Source of the DNA: Lineus longissimus
Taxonomy: Eukaryota; Nemertea; Pilidiophora; Heteronemertea; Lineidae
Length of the DNA stretch: 64,000 bases
Assembly: GCF_910592395.1 (NCBI RefSeq)
Contig: NC_088313.1
Location: 12,168,437-12,232,436, forward strand
Reading direction: 5' to 3'
Part shown: piece after piece, positions 21,300 through 32,732 of the stretch
Layout of the letters: each line of letters opens with the position of its first letter
Position numbering within the stretch: position 1 is the stretch's first letter
Translations under genes and position numbers: made by a program
Notes under the pieces: generated by a model
Seen by the model: only the letters and a program-made list of their open reading frames with translations
What the model was told of the DNA's origin: nothing
Databases searched by the model: none

Positions 21300-23480
21300 G
21301 AGTTCCGGTCGCCACAAAGATCCTATGTGACATTGTATGAACAAATTCTATATAGACTTTCAGTGTATTTTATAAACATATAGATTCTATATAACTTAAA
21401 TAACGTTCTATATCATACATGAAAAACCTATATAGCACCTTTTAAAATTTCATTTAGAATAAATGAAATTCAAAATAGAAATTTCTGAGACGATTTTGCA
21501 TTTACGTTTTTTTTCCTAGAGAAAAGTAATGGGTTTCTCAATAGATTTTCTGCAGAAAAATATTTGCATGTGATTGTTTCTTAACATTCTTGAATACACG
21601 ATATAGCTAAAACGAATTTACTAGTGTCATCTACATCTATATGTAGTTGTCTATCCTTCACAATATCTCAGTCGACCTAATACATGTAATACAGTCAGTG
21701 TCGTTGAAAGGGCAAATGTCGTCATGGGTGCACCTTAAGTGTACCAAGGACCAACCTGAGTGTACCTTAACAGCACCGCACCCAGGATGCTAGCGCTCCT
21801 GCATGGTGCTGCTTAAAAGGATCTTTATGTGCAACTAGATTGAAATACGCGCCGATTAAAAACCTGTGTCTGATGTGGGGTACGCGTGCGTTTGCTCTAC
21901 ATCCGTGATTTAGCAGAACACGAACAGCAAATGAGGCGACAAAATGTCAGTTCGGGTTCCGCAACATGGCACGATAACACCAGCTGGTCATCAGCATGTT
22001 GATGATGATCATCATCATCCCCGTCATTAGAGCGACCATTCTGCCGAATTAAAATCATATTCATAAACTTTTAAAGGAAAAACCTTTCAAGGATTTTCGC
22101 GGCAAAATGTTTTTGCGATCATGACCTACGTGCGAAATTGGCGAAAACATCCTGAACGCGAAATTTTCTGTTAAGACAAGCATATTTCGGGAATGGTTCA
22201 ATGATGATTTGATTGTCGAAGTGTCATTCTGAAATACAATGGTATCACAAATCAAAGTTAGCCTCTTTCTGTTTGTGGAACTGAGAGTTTTAAGAAACTC
22301 AACCAAGAGCCTCCTGGGTTATGTGAAAAAAAATGAAGAATTTTGCATGGCACGAGCGTACATGTATATCGCAATTGTATTTGTGCACAAATTATGTACG
22401 CTAAGGCTGCAGTCAGCGGTGACCCCAAACATTCGTCGGTCAAATGCCAGACACATCAACTGAAAAAAATTACCTTAAAAAAAACTATTTTAGAATTGAA
22501 AACCGGCGCGGGTTTCGACGGAATTTTTTGGCAACAACGTAAAGGGTATTGGTATCTCAACATTGACCTTAAGCCTCGGATCCAATTCCGAAGCACCATA
22601 TTAGCCTCTTTAGTTCCTGATCGGCAGCACCTATCGTGCCGGAGCTCTGCTGTTATGGCTCTGTTGTCGGCGGAAAACAGCCGACATCATGTCGGAAGGA
22701 AATATTTTTCCCCCCAACAACAGAGCTCCGCTGCAACAGGTGCTGATCAGGAAAAAGGTGAATTACGAAAATGGCATGTTTAGTCACCTCTCTGATCTGG
22801 TGTCCCTAGTTCTGCAGCGACAGAAACAACCGATGCAATAGAGCCTGATTACAGGATAACTGTGGCTTTAACAAGACAACGTTTAATCATAACAACACAA
22901 CCAGCGTCAATAACTGTATTTGGTAAGATTGATTCAAAGAAAACAATGCTTGGCCTTTATATTTTGACATCGATCGCTTTGAAAATTGATATCGCGGAAT
23001 TGAATCAGGCCCCATACGCATGTTTACATATACAAAATGTAATTGTAGCTATTTCATTAAGCCTAAATGCAGACTTGTGCTTTTTTGTCACTACGACCTG
23101 TGATCATGATTGCATGCGACAAAAATCGCTCGTTAACCATGTTTACGGTGGTCATCGCATCTGCATGCGACAAGAATCAATTATCGCAGCTCTTTCGGTC
23201 CAAATTCGAGATAAGATTTGTATGTGATTTTAAAGATATTATTCAGTTTTGTGAACAAGTGCATGGACAATTCGTTGCAAGATTTCTTAGTTAAGATCTT
23301 AACTATATTAAGAATTTTGCAAGAATATTCTTACGAATGTACAGTCCTGCTCTAATTAAATGAAGGCAAATGCATTATCTCTGTCGTCTTATCAGTTATT
23401 TAATCGGGTATAGCATAAACTTCTAAACCTCTGTTCCCTACTTTTTAAATCTTTTTTGCATTCCAGCATGGGTTGTGTTT
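21300..23480. other. Upstream flank of PX copy A, shared with unit C
   Basis: Matches 50040-52210 of unit C with moderate divergence (for example AACAAATTCTATATAG, TCTGTTAAGACAAGCATATT, CCTGTGATCATGATTGCATG), so it is the 5' flank of the PX unit. The element pair CTTAAGTGTACC/GGACCAAC near 21729-21772 is in opposite orientation to 50298-50340. No protein family is recognised in its open frames. Confidence 0.5.
22616..22751. repeat. Foldback repeat (MITE-like), unit A
   Basis: CCTGATCGGCAGCACCTATC at 22616 and CAGGTGCTGATCAGG ending at 22751 are imperfect inverted arms that also include GGAGCTCTG. The counterpart in unit C is 51449-51584 with cleaner ends (CCTGATCAGCGCC). Confidence 0.6.
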
Positions 23481-24298
23481 TATGAGATGCCCAAGAAAGT
23501 TGTTCACTGACAATAACATCATAATAATTATGATTAGACGTAAAAAGAACTTAAAGTGGGTTAGCATTGAAGCAATTAAAATTTGTAACACCACCTTCCG
23601 CTGTGTAACTCCTGGCGGAACCCATCTCTTCTCCATGAGTTGCCAGATGGCCGTTGAATCAACAATGAGCTCATCAGCTCTTAAGATGGATATTGGTTTT
23701 AGTTCCATCTGGGTGTCTGGCCACCCTCCACACCAAAGTCAAAGACTCTGGTTGTGGTACGGTTTAGTCGCCGATTGTCCGACCCTGAGCAGGTTGCACT
23801 GGTCTACAGTGGCAGACCATTGGCCGGACCTGACAAAATCGCAAGCCATACAATTTAAAAACGTAATAAATAAGCAGAGTTGAGCTGTACATTGCGAATC
23901 TAGGAGACCCTCAATCGGGAATAGAGTAATAACATAAGATAGCTGACGCTATATATACATATACTTGAACGCGTACGGCGGGGAGAACAACAGAAGAAGA
24001 ATTGCAGCCGAAACCATGCGGACCATCAAAAATAACAAACGGAATGTAAGGCGGGCATGTTATTAAATCCATTCCTGATTAAGAATCATATTTCGAGTTA
24101 CTGGCAAGTGTCTTCTATCTCGCCAGTCAATCATGCTCATCAAGTGATCCGAGGAGGCTCGAAAGCCTCGTGTCTGAATGATGACCAGAACCATCAGGAT
24201 TAATGATAACATAACATCAAGCCATGCATCTAGCCAGCATTGAGAAGTAGGTCTAAAATAAACATAAAACGTACAAACACAACAATCAAAAGATTTGC
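23481..24298. other. Unit B left part: truncated retrotransposon leader
   Basis: The part at about 23600-23880 matches 3640-3925 (the RTE-like leader), but the endonuclease relic seen in A, C and D is missing here. The rest is unassigned. Confidence 0.45.
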
Positions 24299-26732
24299 AT
24301 GAACTCCGACCATGTGACGATCGTTGAAACGTGGACGTGAACTCCGACTCGGTGACGACAATCGACCAGAAATCTTTGAAACGAGGACGTAAACTCCAAT
24401 TCGATGAAGATAATCGACCATATATCTTTGCAACGCGGATTCAATGACAAAAATGAACTGGGTCACACAATCCAGTGCAGAAGTGGAAAATGTCCCCCTG
24501 GAAAATGTCTCCGGTCGTATTGTATTCTGATGGATAGTAATATATGGTCCATAGAAGCCATGACCGTCAATAAAAGAAGATGCAAGCTGAAACCTCCGAA
24601 TAACGCTTTCTTTCACTTTCAATTTCCATACTATTGCGTAGTATTGCAGCAGTTTAGTGGTCCAACTCACTCTTTCCAGACTCTCATTTAAAAGATGATC
24701 TCTAAAATACGACGACCGTCATTCAAAATAAGAGTCTTTGACTTGCTCATAGTGTTTTTCATATATATCGTTATGGCTAAGGGGACTCAGTTGAACTCCG
24801 GAATGTGACAACATCACATTCACCAAAAGATAGTGGTGTTGCACAGAACTAGATTACTTGGTACTCTTGGGGTTGGCCTAACCAATGCTTCATTATGGTG
24901 ACAACTAAATCCGGTCAACTATATGACGACGGCTGCCAAAGGCTGTGTAACATTACTATAATTTTTGTGATCACACTATTACAGTTTAGTAATAAGACGA
25001 CAGCCAAGTAAATTTGGCCAGATCTACATGTGTTATTTCCCTCACAATACTTATTGCGACAATCATATCTGCCGGAATATCAATGAATTATTAATGCAAC
25101 ACAGCAATGCCTTACGGTCGAGAGTGGAATGCTGCGATGTCTGTATCGATCTAGCATAAATTAGAGGGTTTAAACAAAGATTTTCTTGTGCAAGTTCCCA
25201 AAAATGAACTCTAGTAATGAATTATCAGACCTAGTAACAGTCTGAAATATTGCATCCACAGCTGTGCTGTATCCGTCTCACCTGATAGTTTCTTAATCAG
25301 CTACTATGAGATTTGTTCGTGCAGTTCAGCTTTAAAAATATCAAAGCACACCCGAGTACCTTTTTACAGAGTAAATACCTTTGCGGTCATTTGCTTACCA
25401 CTACCAAATTTTGGCCAGACAAAAAGTCTTTCATTCGCACCAACAATTAACCAATGATTTGAGACAAAAGGGTCACGTAAGGTCATCAATAACGTTTTCT
25501 TAGCTTCCACCTCGGATTAATCCAGGCATGGCCCAAATTGCAACCTAAACAGAAATAGAGCGTGATTCTTAGGATTCAGCTTGAAGCTCTCCTTAGGAGT
25601 CTGCATTATATTCATGGTAACGAACTTCGACCGATGAACCTCAACGACGACATTATATGATCCGAGCAAAGACACAATTGCGGAGTCTCCCAATTTTCTG
25701 AACAAATCATCACGAAAGATAATCGACATCGATTTATTATACTCGTACGGTTTTTCTAAGATGGTGATGGAGTGTGTTCTGGCTGATGATTTATAGAGAT
25801 AACCATTTAAATCACATCAGATATCCTCTAACATAATGTTCTTCATATCAAATGATTCAACCCTTTCGACTACAAGACATAGGTGCGGCTCCACATGACA
25901 GTAAACTGTCGACAGTAATTGAAAAACTGTCGACAGAAAACTATCCATAGCCCTTCCACTATGAAGAAAAAATCGCAGATAGTCACTGTCTGCGAGCTCT
26001 GGAAACGAGCGAGATAGTTTCTATCGAAAGCAACTGTCGTAAGGGCCATCCACGTACGGTGGTTTTGTATGATAGTTTCTGTCTGACAGCCGTATTTACC
26101 TTCCACGTGGCTGTCTTCATTCAGCATGTTGCCAGCAAGAAGGAAACAAGTCGCCGCGGCGATTGTGGTTTACATGACACTGCGTGAGCGGAGGCAAAAG
26201 AGGAGGCACAAGCTTTGGGTACATGAATGGTTTCTTAGAAGGGAGCAACACTGTGCATACCACTGCCTCCTACGGGAGCTGAGATTGGAAGATTCGAGTC
26301 GTCTCAACAATTTTTTGAGACTCTCCGCAGTTGACTTCGAGGAGCTTGCAGTGCTTGTTGGACCCAGGATCCACAAACAGGACACGTGTATGCGGCCTGC
26401 AATTCCGGTGAGGGAGCGCCTTGCCGTGACTTTGCGCTTTCTGGCAACTGGTGAGTATGCTTATTTCCCCACTATATCATGAATAGAGCACGTACATGAG
26501 GTACTGCACTGAGGGATTTCAGCAGAAGAAATAGGTAAAAAGGTGATAACTTTCCAAATATTGCTTTATTTCACGGTTTATTTCCCAATAAACAAACCAG
26601 AGACAGTTCCACTGACATAACTGAAATTCAATGAATAACCGGTAATATGAAGTTCCATTTATGTCATTATTTTATTCACTTCTGTCACATCAGATGTTAT
26701 AAAACATCTCGGATAAATTTTATAAACATCTG

Positions 26733-26996
26733 GGCTGGGTTGTACAAACAACGTTAGCAGATAACATGGCGTTAACACAGATTGGCGTTATCTTTCCGAG
26801 ACCAACCATGGCAAAACTGGAAGTAACAACTGAATTGACTTTTGCAGGATGTAACTAACCCCTGCTATTGAAGTTCTAGATGGCAGATTAAAATTTGGTA
26901 TCAATCCTTCAAGTGAGACAGGACTAGTGTGAGAAAGATAACGTCAGTTTGGCTTAACGCCACGTTATCTGTTAACGTTGTTTGAACAACTGGCCC
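26733..26996. mobile_element. 264-bp Harbinger-type MITE nested in Harbinger II
   Basis: The ends GGCTGGGTTGTACAAACAAC and, inverted, GGGCCAGTTGTTCAAACAAC are followed on both sides by GTTA.CAGATAAC.TGGCGTTAA. CTG flanks both ends (26730-26732 and 26997-26999). Terminal and subterminal motifs (GTTG..CAA.CA.CGTTA, GGCGTTA) resemble Harbinger I at 8668-13552, suggesting mobilisation by a relative of that transposase. Confidence 0.85.
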
Positions 26997-27296
26997 CTGA
27001 ATGTTAAATAATTAATTTTGTCTTGGTGATTTAAAATTACCGGTGAGATGTTTTAAAAACATATGATATTTGATAAACATCTGATGTGATATAAATCGAA
27101 TAATTATGACATGAAGAACTTCATAAATGAAGGCCATGTAAATTCTTAAACTTTCCTTTTTATTTCTAAATTCAGGCGATTCATTCGTCAGCCTGATGTA
27201 TCTCTTCCGTATATCTGCCGTAACGATATCCCGTATTGTGTCTGAAGTGTGCAAAGCCATTTACGAGGCACTCAAGGAGGAATTCCTGAAGGCAAG

Positions 27297-27800
27297 TCGG
27301 TACCACTGAATCGTATGACCGGCGGCCACGGCAGTGTTCTCTGGAGTTGAATTCATGTCATAATTATTTGATTTATATCAAATCAGATCAGATGTTTGAT
27401 AACTCTTTTCGGTGAGATGATTATTAAATATCCGACAGATAATTTTAAAATATCGCCCACATTTTGTTTGAATTCCCAGGGAATATGAAAGCACGGTTGC
27501 GATTGGTTGGTAATTTTTGGAAAGTAACGAAGGCATTCGGGATCATACGGAGTTTGCCGAGATGAAATGAGATTTTTTAATATATAAGATGTTTTATAAA
27601 CATCTCAATGGGACGATTTAAAATCACCTGATGTTTTAAATTTATCTGATAATTTTAAATCATCTGGACAGAATATAATTATTTAACATCAGATCTATAG
27701 GTAATGTCTCGAGATGTTTTATAATATCTCATGTGATAGAATTGAATATAATTATGACATGAGTGGAAAATATAGTGTTCGGTCACCTATTATATTCTGT
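27297..27800. other. AT-rich intronic repeats in Harbinger II
   Basis: Many short palindromic variants of GAGATGTTTTATAAAACATC and TGATTTAAAATCA, plus CATGTCATAATTATT in both orientations (27106, 27354, 27748). Similar units flank the MITE at 26640-26730 and 27020-27110. No gene is seen. Confidence 0.5.
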
Positions 27801-27808
27801 GACACCAA

Positions 27809-29717
27809 TTAATTATTCTTATCATTACACATGACGTTTGTCTGATCCTGAAGCATGTGTAGGAAGGAAAATTGATTCGGAATTTGCTTGTCGTCCGGGC
27901 CTGTGTTTCCCTGCTCTTTTTGGCTGAATCCCGTCAACGAAGGACTGCAAGTTGAGCTGCGAGAAGTGCTGGGCGTCAGTGTGGTTGTCATAGCTGTGGC
28001 GTCTTCATCGTCCTTATCAGCTGCTTCAAGAATGACCCTTTGAATATCCCGTTTCAATTTCTTGCGGTTCGACTCTGATTTCAATCCCCTCAACTCAGAA
28101 GCAACAAAAGCAACAAATGTGTCCAGTTCATCGGTCTCCCTTGACATAACTTCACATGCCTTCTGAAGGATTTCATCAGACGCACGACCGACATCCTTTC
28201 GTTTTCGAGATTTCGACGGTGGCGGGTTGGGTGTGGCCACGGAAGATGGTGATCCTCGAGGTTGAGTGCAGATCTCGTCCTTGTAAAATAGTGTTGCATC
28301 TGGCGTATCATCTGGCGCTTGTTCTTCTTGTTCCTGAAAATATATATTTTTTTCTGTTTGAATATTGTGGTACAAGCACATGTATAGTTACGATTTTTTA
28401 ATTTTTTTGCAGTTTCCTTCCGACTCCGATGATTGGTTACAACTTGCTTCCGAATTCTTTGAAAGGTGGAACTTCCCCCAATGCATCGGTGCCATAGACG
28501 GAAAGCATATTACCATGCAAGCTCCAGCAGCGTCTGGGAGTTTTTATTTTAATTACAAAGGCTTCCACAGTATTGTGCTGATGGCATTGGTTGATGCGAA
28601 ATACCGCTTTACGTTTGTCGACGTCGGATGTAATGGAAGGGTTGCTGACGGGGGCATATATTCGGCAGGTGTTCATTATCTTCGGGTCTTGAGAACAAGA
28701 CCCTTTGCCTACCATCACCAAGGGTACTTCCAGGTCGAAATATGAAGGTACCATTTGTATTTGTGGCCGACGATGCTTTTCCATTGCGGGAAAACATAAT
28801 GAAACCATATCCTCTGCGAGACATTCCCGGTAGCATGCGCATCTTCAACTACCGACTTTCGAGAGCGCGTAGAATCGTCGAAAATGCATTCGGCATAATG
28901 TCCAGCGTCTTCCGCATATTTCGAAAGCCGATAGCTGTAGATGCACAGAAAGCAGAGGATATCGTTTTGGCTTCCTGTGCATTACATAATTTGATGATCA
29001 CGTAGAAAGACTCGCGCGCACGCTACGCGCCACATGGTACAGTCGATATGGAAGACATGGCTACTGGTGTCATTACCCCTGGAGCATGGCGAAAAGAGGG
29101 CATGCCAGCAAACAACCTGCTCCAAATCGAGCCATTCACAAGCAACCGTCATGCTCAAACCCCACAAGACATCCGCCACGAATTTCGAGAGTACTTCCTC
29201 TCACCCCAGGGTGAGGTTTCGTGGCAGTACAAGTTCATTTGAGGAAGCCGTCCTTAAAGTGGGCGGAATGAAGAGCATTTATGACATGAGAGACTGAAAT
29301 AAACCTGCAAGAGAGAAATCATGTAACAAAATTAAGAAATAAAGATAATTCTCACCAAATTGGTCTTCGATTTTCGTCCTCCAATAACTCCCCTTAGAAA
29401 AGAGAATGCCTTGTAGTACATCCACTTTGGGGTGTAAACGTCGTCAGTCCCTTGCCCAGATTTCCTCTTGGTGGCTTTCTTTAATTCTTGCGCATACTGG
29501 TTTCTCAGGTTGTGCATTTTTCTCGTCACTTGTACTTTATCTCTTTTAAATCCTTCGCCAGACTTTTCCATGCATCCTCTTTCTTCAACCTGTCTCTATA
29601 TTCGGCAGACGTGACATCCCATAGTGCAGGCCTCGCTCTGTAACCTTCAATGAGGTTGCTGACCGCATCTTGCGACCATTCACTCTCCGCAACTTCAACA
29701 TGAAATTCGTCTGCCAT
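27809..29717 (-). pseudogene. Harbinger II MADF-BESS partner, frameshifted
   Basis: Minus-strand exon 1 is 29717-29356 (donor TTTG|GTGAGA) and exon 2 is 28333-27809 (acceptor ATTTTCAG), joined in phase 0. Exon 1 encodes a MADF domain (NLIEGYRARPALWDV, MHNLRNQYAQELKKATKRKS, PKWMYYKAFSFL) but changes frame near 29540-29551. Exon 2 encodes a basic Pro/Ser region and a BESS-like segment (TFVAFVASELRGLKSES). MADF proteins are the usual second gene of PIF-type Harbingers and help target the element ends. The long exon 2 is otherwise open. Confidence 0.8.
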
Positions 29718-30563
29718 TTCTCGTGTTGAACTCGCACTGATCTGTTCGACGGATCTGTACGACAGTTCTATCCCAAAATAGAGCAAGTGCTAGTCGATAA
29801 AAGCACTGTCTGACACTTTTATAACCAACTTGCATAATCTATGTGGCTCACTTCCACACGACAGAAATTGATCATCCTACAATCTTTCGGACAGTTATCT
29901 ATTGCTGTCATACAGCCACTAGCTGAACAACTTCCACGGGATAGTCATTGGACAGTCACTATCTGACAGCAAACTTTCGACAGAAAACTGTCAAGTGGAG
30001 CCGCGCCTGTACTGAAGTTTTAGAACGAATCCTACGTTTACTATTTCATACCAATCTAACCAAGACACAGACATGGCTTTTCCCCCGCTCTTGTGCTTCT
30101 GAAATTTGCATCGAAAGGTCAACTCCAAGAAAACATTCTCACCACATGAAACCATTTTGAAATATTTGAACCTCGAATTATTTGGACGGAGACTTTTCTC
30201 AAGTTCACCATGCGGTAAAATCAACTCTCGGCAATTGCCACTTCCATTCAAATCGAATTGAAATGCTCGTAACTATTCAGAGACAGATTTCCGTCCACGA
30301 TGAGTGCTAACACCTATGACATCATTGCCATATTCGCCAGCAATGTATGTGAGCTCGTGAAAATGAAAATGATACATCAGTTTAAAATCTCCTCTTATAT
30401 CATCTTGGCTGTAGACGTAGACATTACGATGAGGTGTCAAGGAGTAATGAAAAAGAGCCACTGTGACTATGACACTTAGCCCTGTGTGGTAAAATAACGA
30501 TGCCGCCCATGCTGGGAACTGGCCGTAGATCCTTACATCACGGTACGACTGATAGGTGCCCCC

Positions 30564-31651
30564 CTGCTAGTTCGGCGTAAAAAGTTATGATATAACATCT
30601 TTAAATGAAGTGTTCGGGTTTTAAAGGATGAATATGTTCAAATTAGATTTTAGTACCTTACATTGTAGGCAATGGAAGGCTGTCTCTCTCTGTTGATTAG
30701 ACCGTCTTCAAAAGTAATGCGCGCATCTTGATTATATAAACCCATCATTAACGTATAGGCGGATACCGCCTCTTTGTAGAAATTGCGACGTTTCGCCTTC
30801 TCCCCACCACGGCTGATGTAGAAGTGGTCCGAGAAGAATAATGCAGATCATTTTGTCATGCATGTTGGGGTTTTTTTTTAAGTGGATAAATATAGTGGTT
30901 TGAAAAATTTGATACTTTTGGAACATTTCAAATGTTTATTGCAGATTCCGGTTGAATCACGTTCTGTTATCTAATATTCAGTTAATCGACTAACGTTTTC
31001 ATAAATAAGTGCTATTCTATCTTGATTTATATTTTACAGTAAAGTTATTATATACAGGCACGCCTAAGGCACAGGCCGGTCTTGATTTCAAAGTAGTTTT
31101 GTGCAGTTTCACGTAATTTACCATAATTATATTAACGAGAAATGTTTACCATCAGTTCAGTTGAATCGAAGTTATCATCAGACGGCGGTAATTCAAAGTT
31201 GAAGTGTAGGTTTACTCCTTATTCCTCGGTTGACTGTACGCCGTGCATTCTCACGAGAATTCGGTTTCTGTTTCAACAGCTGCATAAATTTGTAGATTCC
31301 AGTCTCGGGCGCTCCGATCATCAGAGAATGACGCCGAAGAAAATTCTAACAACGATGGGCGCAATGCGCGGATGATGGAGATCGTTCCGGAGAACGAGTC
31401 ATTCATACAAGCTGTAATTAAACCTAACACACTAAATATACTAAATATGATGTTTGGAGGAAACTGGCCTCATTATCCCTGGTAGTCAACCAGTCTAGGA
31501 CTAACGAAATTTCGATATCAAACATGTCAATGCGGGCTTGTCAGGGCAAGCACCGCCGTCCTAGTGTCTAACCGGTTGCGTACGCAACAACAGCAAACGA
31601 TGTCTTTATTGCAAAATGGGTTGCGAATATAAAAACCGAAATATTGGCTAC
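30564..31651. other. PX copy B intron
   Basis: Holds GATTATATAAACCC, as in A and D, and a segment with CATGCATGTTGG shared with 16725 and 46925. No coding domain is recognised. Confidence 0.45.
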
Positions 31652-32278
31652 CTGCTTTTTCCAGAGCCAATGTCCTGTTTTCCCGTCTCTGCAAGTCCAG
31701 TCATTGGTAGCAGCATCCTTGTGAAGATGACAGGTTCCCGTTTGAACGTGGCCGTCATGGCCGTTCTGGGGGGTGGTGAAAAAGGTATCGCACATCTGAA
31801 TATTCGAGCATGCCATACTACATCGAAGAATTGACTGAACTGGTAAGGTTGCGAAAGTTAGATTATTATCAGTTCCATTAATGTGCATTGTCATGAAATG
31901 GAATGAGGAAAACACTAAACTTGCTAAAGCTCTGTCCATGTTGGTCAGGACGTGCAATAATCCCCAGCTATGAATTGCATTTACACGGTCTACGAACTCA
32001 ACCAATAGAATTCTAGATTGGACGACCTTCTTTCTCGAAATATTGATGGTGTCGTCGCAAATTAAAACCACAGAAAACCCTTTAAAGAAAATGGCCAAAT
32101 GGCTATATAGAATCTATACTGGTATAGCATCTGTATATGGTTTGTTAAGGACAACCTTTACACTATAAGATCCTATATGAACAAATTCTATATAGGCTTT
32201 CAGTGTATTTTAAAACATCTATATAACTCAAATAATCGACATAGGGCCTATAGCTGGATGCAATGCCAACATGGCATT

Positions 32279-32467
32279 TGTAGGATTGATGGTCCTCTGA
32301 TCATGAAGATTCACGTTGGATAATAGAACATAACATTTATTACTGAGACCATCACATTGGCTACATACAGAATACCGCCGGTTGCTGTTAGTGTCATAGA
32401 CATCCACTAGGGGAGAACCTAAGGGTTAGTGGGAACTGAACATGAGCATGTATGCTTGGACACTACA
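32279..32467 (-). repeat. LTR (3') of Ty3/gypsy element 1
   Basis: On the minus strand it begins TGTAGTGTCC and ends CCTACA (5-base inverted ends TGTAG/CTACA). It contains AATAAA near 32330-32340 and is preceded by a polypurine tract CAGAAAGGGAGGAA at 32468-32481, all typical of a 3' LTR. A matching 5' LTR is not found. Confidence 0.65.
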
Positions 32468-32732
32468 TTCCTCCCTTTCTGGATGAAAACTTATCATCAA
32501 GCAGAATCTGTGAGATAATGAAAGTTCAAAATGTCTATCTAGGATATGAGAGCGATTGTCACTGCGATATGTCCAATTGGTAAATGAACATCAATTAAAC
32601 TGCAAAACACTAGTCTAAACATCTAATTCTAAAGTCATTATGAACACTTAAGTGAGGGAGAGGTTACCAGTACATCACCTCAAGAATCCAATCTTTACCA
32701 TTGGAGTGTCCATGACATAGGCCACTTTCATG

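Larger units (their letters stand above)
26126..29242 (+). pseudogene. Harbinger II transposase (DDE_4), degraded
   Basis: Exon 1 is 26126-26450 (donor GTGAGT), exon 2 is 27176-27291 (donor GC: AAG|GCAAGT), and exon 3 starts at 28413 (acceptor TTTTTTTGCAG); phases agree. Conserved blocks of animal HARBI1-like proteins follow: WNFPQCIGAIDGKH with the first Asp, NYKGFHSIVLMALVDA, VADGG with the second Asp, VFVADDAFPL, FNYRLSRARR and IVENAFG with the Glu. A one-base frameshift lies at about 28680-28700, and a TAG at 29003-29005 cuts off a still recognisable C-terminus ending at TGA 29240-29242. It is therefore inactive as it stands. The first intron contains a MITE. Confidence 0.85.
25882..30008 (+). 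mobile_element. Second PIF/Harbinger transposon (Harbinger II)
   Basis: Terminal inverted repeats GGTGCGGCTCCACATGACAG at 25882 and, inverted, GGCGCGGCTCCACTTGACAG ending at 30008 extend through repeated CTGTCGACAG-type motifs. It encodes a transposase (plus strand) and a MADF partner (minus strand), overlapping in the intron region. It sits inside PX-B exon 2. A matching target duplication is not clear (ATA on the left, TGTA on the right), and host bases are missing at the site. Confidence 0.85.
25364..31939 (-). pseudogene. PX gene copy B, broken by a Harbinger insertion
   Basis: Exon 1 is 31652-31939 (288 nt, intact frame, CAG|GTAGCC donor, with the PAN-like Cys pattern). Exon 2 starts at 30563 behind CTAGCAG and runs to 30009, where Harbinger II interrupts it; it resumes at 25881 and ends at 25364. 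There are in-frame stops near 30274-30276 (GAA TAG) and at 25517-25519 (GAT TAA), and about 35 bases of exon are missing at the insertion point relative to A and C. The first exon-2 codon is GGG rather than ATG, which supports splicing over an internal start. Exon 1 is only 1.1 kb from exon 2 in this unit, probably near the ancestral intron size. Confidence 0.8.

Noticed and set aside
25882-30008. Three-base target duplication for Harbinger II
   Set aside because: Left and right flanks do not agree (ATA against TGTA) and host sequence is missing at the site, so no duplication is claimed.
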